Positions 56,981-64,000 of a DNA stretch of 64,000 bases are shown in pieces; position 1 is the first letter of the stretch, and every line of letters starts with the position of its first letter. The notes under the pieces are model-generated. The model did not search any database, was not told the DNA's origin, and saw only the letters and a program-made list of their open reading frames with translations. The stretch spans positions 3,263,501 to 3,327,500 of the forward strand of contig NZ_CP118224.1 in assembly GCF_030849025.1 (NCBI RefSeq). Direction: 5' to 3'. The position numbers were made by a program, and so were the translations under genes. Source of the stretch: Oceanimonas pelagia (GTDB lineage Bacteria; Pseudomonadota; Gammaproteobacteria; Enterobacterales; Aeromonadaceae).

Positions 56981-58794
56981 TTGTGTTGAGTGGCATCAGG
57001 GGTTGCCCGGGGCTCCGGGCTTCTGAGCACGAAGATATTGGAACACACCGCCACGTAATGGCTGGTTTCACCTTGAGCATTGCTCAGAATGCGAATCGAC
57101 AGCCACAGTGGCAGCGTGGTGCCGTTCAGGGAGCGAAAGGAAACCTCTCCCTGCCAGTGGCCATGGGTGTCGATATGCTGCCACGGAGAAAGGGTGTCCG
57201 GCGCCAGGGGCAGGGCGCTGGCGGGGGAGTGTCCTACCATCTCGTCCAGCACGAAGCCGGTGAGCTGAGTGTAGGCCGGGTTGGCGTACACCAGCCGCTG
57301 ATGGCGATCGAAGATCATCACCGCTTCCAGCATATTGGCCAGCACCAGGCGATTCAGCTGCAGGGATTCTTCCGCCTGCTTCAGACGGCTGATGTCCTGG
57401 CCCTGCAACTGCACCGCAGTGACCACGCCCTTGCTGAACACCGGAGCCAGGGTCCACAACTGGTACCGGGCCAGCCCGGGCAGGGGGCCCAGGCGGGCTT
57501 CCACGTCCGCTACCCGGTGGCCCCTGCGGGCCTTGTCGATGGCCTGTTGCAGCGGCGCCAGTTGCTCGGGGCTGAAGTGCTGGGTGATGGGGGTGCCAAC
57601 CAGGTCGCCATGACCTTGCTCAAACAGTGCCGTGGCCATCTGGTTCAGTGCCTGAATGCGATCGTCGTTATCGACGATGAGGGTCGCCGAGTTGGCGGCA
57701 TCAAACAGGTGGGCCAGGCGCAGTTCGTTTTGTTGCAGTGTGGTCACCATGCTTTCCAGGCTGTTGCCGAGGAAATTGAATTCCTGAATGCGATCGGGCT
57801 GAAAGGCGGCCTGTTGGCCGAGGCTTGCCTGTTCGGCAAACCGGGTCAGGCTGGCCAGGGGAGCCGAGATCAACCGCAAGGTGTACAGCGCCAGCGCCAG
57901 CGCTACCAGCAGCACCAGCAGCAGGGCCAGCAGAGTGTGATAGCCATAGTTCTGCTGCAATTGCTGGGCAATGGTGTTGTCGGTCAGCAACAGCAGTTGC
58001 AGTTCGCTGGGTTCGCCGCCGATCAGCAGGGGCTGCCGGCTGAAATAGTGTCCTCGAATCTGGCCATGGGCCTGCCCGCCGGTCAGGGCCTGGGTAACCA
58101 CACCGGGGGCGATGTCGTTGCTGTTGAGGTAGGCCGGGCCCACTGGCTTGCCGTGCAGGATCAGCTGCACCCGAAAATTTTCCGCCCCCCGGGCCAGCTG
58201 GCGCAGCAGGCTGAGGTTGTCATTCAGCACCACACCGCCAAACAGGCTGCCAATTACCTCACCCGAGTCCGGCGCAATCACCGGGTAGCGCTGCACCAGG
58301 GCAACCTGGCGGCTAAAGGGAGCATCCAGTTCAATGCGGGTCCACCGGTGGTACAGGGGCGGGGCCGAGATCAGCTGCAGCTGGCGGTGCTCCATGGCAT
58401 AGAGGGGGGAGTTCAGGTTGGCCCACAGTTGTCCTTGCCGGCTGAGCATCAGCAGATCCAGATATTCGCCGTGGCGGTGCTCCAGGGTTTGTTGCAAGAG
58501 TGCCCGGGCACCGGCCGGGTTGCCGGACGAGAGTGCGAGCGCCAGCTCCGACTGCTCGGCGGTGGCCGTCAGCAGGCCATCCAGCCCGTTCAGGTAGCTG
58601 TCCAGCAAGATTTGCAGCCGGTCGTGGGCTTCTTTCAGCTGATGGTGAATGCTGTCATTCACCATGGTTGCGCTACTGCGGTAGGTGAGTACCAGCAGGG
58701 CGGTGGCCAACAGCAAAAAGGCCGGCAGCAGCACCAGCAGCAATTGCCGCAGCAGGGGCCGGGCGCGAGCGTTATTGGGAGTAGCGGAAGGCAT
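56962..58794 (-). CDS. LuxQ-like membrane sensor with HAMP and two PAS domains, no output domain
   Basis: A 610-residue membrane receptor. TM1 is at 17-38, a roughly 245-residue periplasmic region (40-285) follows, then TM2 (287-309), HAMP (310-355), PAS1 (356-475) and PAS2 (476-590). The protein stops 20 residues later with a Pro-rich tail: no histidine kinase, receiver, GGDEF, EAL or MCP domain. It overlaps the upstream luxP by 23 nt, so the two are co-expressed and LuxP is the likely periplasmic partner. The PAS2 sequence (HWQGEVSFRSLNGTTLP, HYVAVCSNI) resembles PAS domains that usually lead into GGDEF domains. Only 79 bp lie between its stop and glmS, so no detached output fragment follows. 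Confidence 0.85.
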   Translation of the reverse strand: MPSATPNNARARPLLRQLLLVLLPAFLLLATALLVLTYRSSATMVNDSIHHQLKEAHDRLQILLDSYLNGLDGLLTATAEQSELALALSSGNPAGARALLQQTLEHRHGEYLDLLMLSRQGQLWANLNSPLYAMEHRQLQLISAPPLYHRWTRIELDAPFSRQVALVQRYPVIAPDSGEVIGSLFGGVVLNDNLSLLRQLARGAENFRVQLILHGKPVGPAYLNSNDIAPGVVTQALTGGQAHGQIRGHYFSRQPLLIGGEPSELQLLLLTDNTIAQQLQQNYGYHTLLALLLVLLVALALALYTLRLISAPLASLTRFAEQASLGQQAAFQPDRIQEFNFLGNSLESMVTTLQQNELRLAHLFDAANSATLIVDNDDRIQALNQMATALFEQGHGDLVGTPITQHFSPEQLAPLQQAIDKARRGHRVADVEARLGPLPGLARYQLWTLAPVFSKGVVTAVQLQGQDISRLKQAEESLQLNRLVLANMLEAVMIFDRHQRLVYANPAYTQLTGFVLDEMVGHSPASALPLAPDTLSPWQHIDTHGHWQGEVSFRSLNGTTLPLWLSIRILSNAQGETSHYVAVCSNIFVLRSPEPRATPDATQHNTPGQP

Positions 58795-59890
58795 GGGCTT
58801 TCAGGCGCTCCAGTCTGTCGGCGGGGGTGTGCCGGTCCACCACGGCGAAGTCGCCGCTGTAAACCAGAGGCAGGCGGTTGGCCTTGCCTTCCTGATCGAG
58901 GCGAATGGCTTCGGCCATGGCCACGCCGTTGTCATCGTTCATGCGCATCACGGTCAGATCCAGTTCTCCCCGGGCCATGGCCTCAAGCTCGGCACTGCCA
59001 CCGCCCCAGCCGTTGAGCAGCACGGAGTGCCGTTTGCCCAGGGCTTGCAGGCCGTCGGCGGCCCCCAGGGCTACGTCGGTGGTGCAGGCATAGACAAGAT
59101 TGATGTCGGGGTGAGCGGTCAGGGCCTGTTGTACCGCCTGGCTGGCTCTGGCCCGGTCAATATCGGTGTAAAAAGCCTGGCGCTGCACAAAGCCGGGGCG
59201 GTGGCTGGTAAGGCGAATAAACTCGTCGCCCCGGGCCTGGCTGACATAGCCCTGAGATCCATACAGCATCAGGTAGTTGGTCTGCGGGCCGGTGAGCCTG
59301 GTGATGGCGTCGGTCAGCAGCCGGGTGCCTTCCTTGTGATCAAAGCCCACATAGAAGAACGGCTGGTTTTCTTGCCACGACTTCAGCGGTGTGGTGATGT
59401 TCATCAAAATCAGCTTGGGGTGGCCGCGGGCGATGATCTTGTCTACCAGCACGCGATGGCGCAGGGCATTGAGGGTAAAGATCAGGTAATCGGGCCGGCT
59501 GCGCAGGGCCTGGGCCAGCAGTGCCTCCTGCTGTCTGATCGAGGTGGCGGGGTGGAACGAGAAGTTTTGCAGGGTGTAGGGCAGGCCCATTTCCTGCAAC
59601 CGGCGGGTCAGGCTCAGCCGGTTGCGTAGCCAGTAGTCCGAGATCTGCACATCCGGTGTCAGCATGGCAATACGCACCGGCACCGCGGAGGCATGGTGCC
59701 AGGGCAGGGCGGGCTGACGCACCCGTGCGGCAAACTCATTGGCCAGGTGGCGCTGTTCGGGAAACGCTTCCATGTATTCCTGAAACGTCCAGTAATCCAG
59801 CTCGTTCGCCTGCACCCGGCCAAACAGCATGGGGATGGCAAGCAGGACAGAGACCAGCAGGGCGGTGAATGGTAGTCGTGCGGTCAACAT
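58772..59890 (-). CDS. luxP: LuxP-type autoinducer-2 binding periplasmic protein
   Basis: A 372-residue periplasmic binding protein with signal peptide (1-28). The residues that hold furanosyl-borate AI-2 in Vibrio harveyi LuxP are all present at a constant offset: Q82, S84, W87, N164, R220, T271, D272, W295 and R316. Long runs such as DYLIFTL, NITTP, YVGFDH and NGWGGGSAEL are shared. So it should bind AI-2 and act through the co-transcribed LuxQ-like membrane protein. No luxS is in the window. The intergenic 59891-60069 holds its promoter and the katG terminator. Confidence 0.92.
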   Translation of the reverse strand: MLTARLPFTALLVSVLLAIPMLFGRVQANELDYWTFQEYMEAFPEQRHLANEFAARVRQPALPWHHASAVPVRIAMLTPDVQISDYWLRNRLSLTRRLQEMGLPYTLQNFSFHPATSIRQQEALLAQALRSRPDYLIFTLNALRHRVLVDKIIARGHPKLILMNITTPLKSWQENQPFFYVGFDHKEGTRLLTDAITRLTGPQTNYLMLYGSQGYVSQARGDEFIRLTSHRPGFVQRQAFYTDIDRARASQAVQQALTAHPDINLVYACTTDVALGAADGLQALGKRHSVLLNGWGGGSAELEAMARGELDLTVMRMNDDNGVAMAEAIRLDQEGKANRLPLVYSGDFAVVDRHTPADRLERLKAHAFRYSQ

Positions 59891-60008
59891 GGGAATAATG
59901 TCATGCCAGAGGGAATGAGCCAGCAGGATATGATGAGCATGTTATCGGTTTTGGGCAAAGTCGGTATTTTGCTTCGTGGCGGTTGTTCAGTGCAATGCCA
60001 ATGCACCG

Positions 60009-60032
60009 AAAACCGGGCCCATCGGCCCGGTT
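60009..60032 (-). terminator. terminator of katG
   Basis: AACCGGGCC and GGCCCGGTT form a perfect 9-bp stem with loop CATC. On the minus strand it is followed by TTTTCGG. It lies 38 bp past the katG stop. Confidence 0.8.
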
Positions 60033-60069
60033 CTCCCTGCTCCTGCTGAAGGTGCAGCCACTTTTCACG

Positions 60070-62295
<2,226 letters not shown>

Positions 62296-62300
62296 TCAAC

Positions 62301-62339
62301 AGCGGCGCCGGCACCATGTTGTATGATGCTGGCGCCGCT
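62301..62339. promoter_or_regulatory. long GC-rich hairpin upstream of katG
   Basis: A 13-bp stem (62301-62313 with 62327-62339, arms AGCGGCGCCGGCA and TGCTGGCGCCGCT, one G-T pair) encloses a 13-nt loop. It lies between the MCP stop (62409) and the katG start (62259). T residues follow on the plus strand only, where there is no gene. It could end MCP transcription or sit in the katG leader. Confidence 0.4.
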
Positions 62340-62408
62340 TTTATCGAAGCATAGACCATGACTCTCGGTGAGGGCCGGGTATAAAAAGGCCGGGCCTGAA
62401 CAGGACGG

Positions 62409-64000
62409 TTAAGGGCTTTGCCGCAGCCGGAACTGGGCCAGCCGTTGCTCAAGCTGGACGGCCAGGTCACTCAGGGCTTCCCCCTGCTGTTGCAGCTGGC
62501 CGGCAATGTCGAGAGTGGCCTGGTAGCCGTCCCGAATCAGGATTACATTGTGCTGAATGTCGTCGGTCACGGTGCGTTGTTCCTCGGTGGCGGTGGCCAC
62601 CTGTTCGCTCATGGCGTTGACCTTGCGGATTTCACCGACGATGGTGGTCAGCTCCACGCCGGCCTTGCGCGCTTCCTCCACGCTGTAGCCGGCCTTTTCC
62701 CGGCCAGTACTCATGGCAGCCACGGCGCTTTCCACCCCTTCCCGCAGCCGGACCAGCATGTCGTCTATTTCGGCGGCGGTGTGCTGGGTTTGCATGGCCA
62801 GGGCTCTGACCTCGTCGGCCACCACCGCAAATCCCCGGCCCGATTCGCCGGCGCGGGCGGCTTCAATGGCGGCGTTCAGGGCCAGCAGGTTGGTGCGCTC
62901 GGAGATCTGCTTGATGGTGGTCAGGCAGTGTTCCACGTCGCGGGTGTGCTGGGCCACCTCCTGCACCCGCCGCTCTCCTTCGTTCAGGGCCAGCGCTACC
63001 TCCTCAATGGCGGCAATGGTGTCATCCACGTCGTGATCCCCTTCTTCCGCCCGCAATATGCTGTCGTTGGCGGCGCCAAAGGTGTCGCTGGCGTGGCGGG
63101 CAATCTCGGCTACGGTGGCGGCCATTTCGGTGGTGGCGGATACCACCAGCTCCACCTGGCCGGTGCCATGCTCGATATGCAGCCGCACTTTTTGCACCGA
63201 GTCCTGGGTATGATCGGCGTTGCCAAACAGACGCCGGCTGGCCTGGTTTACGCCCAGCAGCAGTTCGTTGAGGTGATGTTGCATGGCGTTGAGGGATTCT
63301 GCCAGTTCGGCCAGCTCATCGCTGCCCTGCACCGGCACATCCTGGGTAAAGTCGTTGTTCTGGGTGATGCGCAGCATGCCCTGGTGCAGAGTATGTACGC
63401 CGTGGCGAATGCCGCGCATCAGCCGCAGGGAAAGCGCCAGGGTTACCGCCAGCACCACCACCGAGCACACTAGGCTCAGCCAGAAGCGGGTGGTGGCGCC
63501 CTGGTGCAGTTGCAGCACATGCTGCTCCAGACTGTTGGCCAGACCGTCTTCCACGGTTTTCAGCTGGTTGATATGACGGGTAGCGATACCAAACCAGTGG
63601 GTGGCATTCTGGTTAAAGCCCCCGCTGTCGGCGCGGTCGTGGGCCAGTTGCAGCAGTTGAGCCACTTCGGTGCTGCTGCCGGTCTGTTGCCGGTAAAGCT
63701 CCCGCCAGGCGGGAGAGGCCAGGCGGCTGAAGCGTTCCAGATAGATGGCCTGTTCCGCTTGCAGGGTGATAAAGTGGCGGTACAGGCCGGGGGCAAACCG
63801 GTCGGCGCCAAAGGCGTTGCTTAATACGGCACGAATGAGCCCCATGCGTTCCTTGCTCTGCAGAAAGGCGCTGTAGGCCGCCAGCCTTGCGGCAGTATTG
63901 CCGTCGTGGGCCAATGTCACTGCCTCATCCATCAGCGTCAGCAGCTGGCGGATGAGACCGGTGTAGCCATCCACCACGGCGCCCAGTTGCGGCCTGTTGC
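62409..64000 (-). CDS. methyl-accepting chemotaxis protein with NIT-like sensor domain (5' end missing)
   Basis: The last 530 or so residues of a chemoreceptor; the frame stays open to the window edge, and the GTG at 63977 is internal. The visible sensor part (helical, [37 protein letters not shown]) resembles the NIT nitrate/nitrite-sensing domain. Then come a transmembrane segment ([20 protein letters not shown]), HAMP, and the signalling hairpin with tip [19 protein letters not shown] and [15 protein letters not shown]. It would relay ligand binding to CheA/CheW. No che genes are nearby. Confidence 0.88.
   Translation of the reverse strand, partial: NRPQLGAVVDGYTGLIRQLLTLMDEAVTLAHDGNTAARLAAYSAFLQSKERMGLIRAVLSNAFGADRFAPGLYRHFITLQAEQAIYLERFSRLASPAWRELYRQQTGSSTEVAQLLQLAHDRADSGGFNQNATHWFGIATRHINQLKTVEDGLANSLEQHVLQLHQGATTRFWLSLVCSVVVLAVTLALSLRLMRGIRHGVHTLHQGMLRITQNNDFTQDVPVQGSDELAELAESLNAMQHHLNELLLGVNQASRRLFGNADHTQDSVQKVRLHIEHGTGQVELVVSATTEMAATVAEIARHASDTFGAANDSILRAEEGDHDVDDTIAAIEEVALALNEGERRVQEVAQHTRDVEHCLTTIKQISERTNLLALNAAIEAARAGESGRGFAVVADEVRALAMQTQHTAAEIDDMLVRLREGVESAVAAMSTGREKAGYSVEEARKAGVELTTIVGEIRKVNAMSEQVATATEEQRTVTDDIQHNVILIRDGYQATLDIAGQLQQQGEALSDLAVQLEQRLAQFRLRQSP

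Noticed and set aside
56914..59016. 700-codon plus-strand frame opposite the LuxQ-like gene
   Set aside because: The minus strand has clear TM, HAMP and PAS domains; the plus product is Gln/Gly-rich with no recognisable fold.

Overview
This window is the chromosomal origin region of a GC-rich gammaproteobacterium. The run mioC - oriC - mnmG - rsmG - parA - parB - atpIBEFHAGDC - glmU - glmR - glmS is the standard origin neighbourhood. The protein sequences (AtpE, MioC, RsmG, KatG, a LuxP orthologue, GspAB) fit the Aeromonadales/Oceanimonas-Zobellella type best; the genus is my inference. No rRNA, tRNA, CRISPR array or insertion sequence was seen.

Layout. (1) 1-4163: the end of a Mn/Fe ABC importer operon (sitAB), a LysR regulator divergent from a TDT-family exporter, and an unusual Gfo/Idh/MocA oxidoreductase. 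(2) 4559-16770: a two-hydroxy-acid oxidation block, made of glycolate oxidase glcDEF, a LysR regulator, lactate permease lldP, the L-lactate complex lldEFG and an FAD/Fe-S D-lactate dehydrogenase. (3) 16928-18749: a RidA-family gene and gdhA. (4) 18976-29051: a complete type II secretion operon in the Xanthomonas Xps order (E-F-G-H-I-J-K-L-M-N/C-D) whose secretin is itself a lipoprotein. (5) 29134-35519: an AT-richer island with four unrelated-looking genes for exported or membrane-anchored proteins: a VWA protein, a TM-anchored helical-repeat protein, a protein with three SpaA/Cna_B-like isopeptide domains, and a Ca-binding dockerin-like/Ig protein. (6) 36228-40089: a VpsR-like bEBP regulator and gspA/gspB, which help secretins cross the peptidoglycan. 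(7) 40268-45482: mioC, oriC, mnmG, rsmG, parA and parB. (8) 45681-56882: the ATP synthase operon and hexosamine genes. (9) 56962-64000: a LuxP AI-2 receptor with a LuxQ-like membrane sensor lacking any output domain, katG, and the 3' part of a nitrate-sensor type chemoreceptor.

How parts may work together: blocks 4, 5 and 6 look like one secretion and surface-structure locus. The T2SS and GspAB would export the signal-peptide-bearing proteins of block 5, with the VpsR-like activator as candidate regulator. This link rests on proximity and domain content, not on a demonstrated pathway.

Most notable: the SpaA/Cna_B domains with intact Lys/Glu/Asn triads in a Gram-negative, the kinase-less LuxPQ pair, a split parS-like palindrome 10 kb from oriC, REPIN-like repeats, and an oxidoreductase lacking the EKP lysine.
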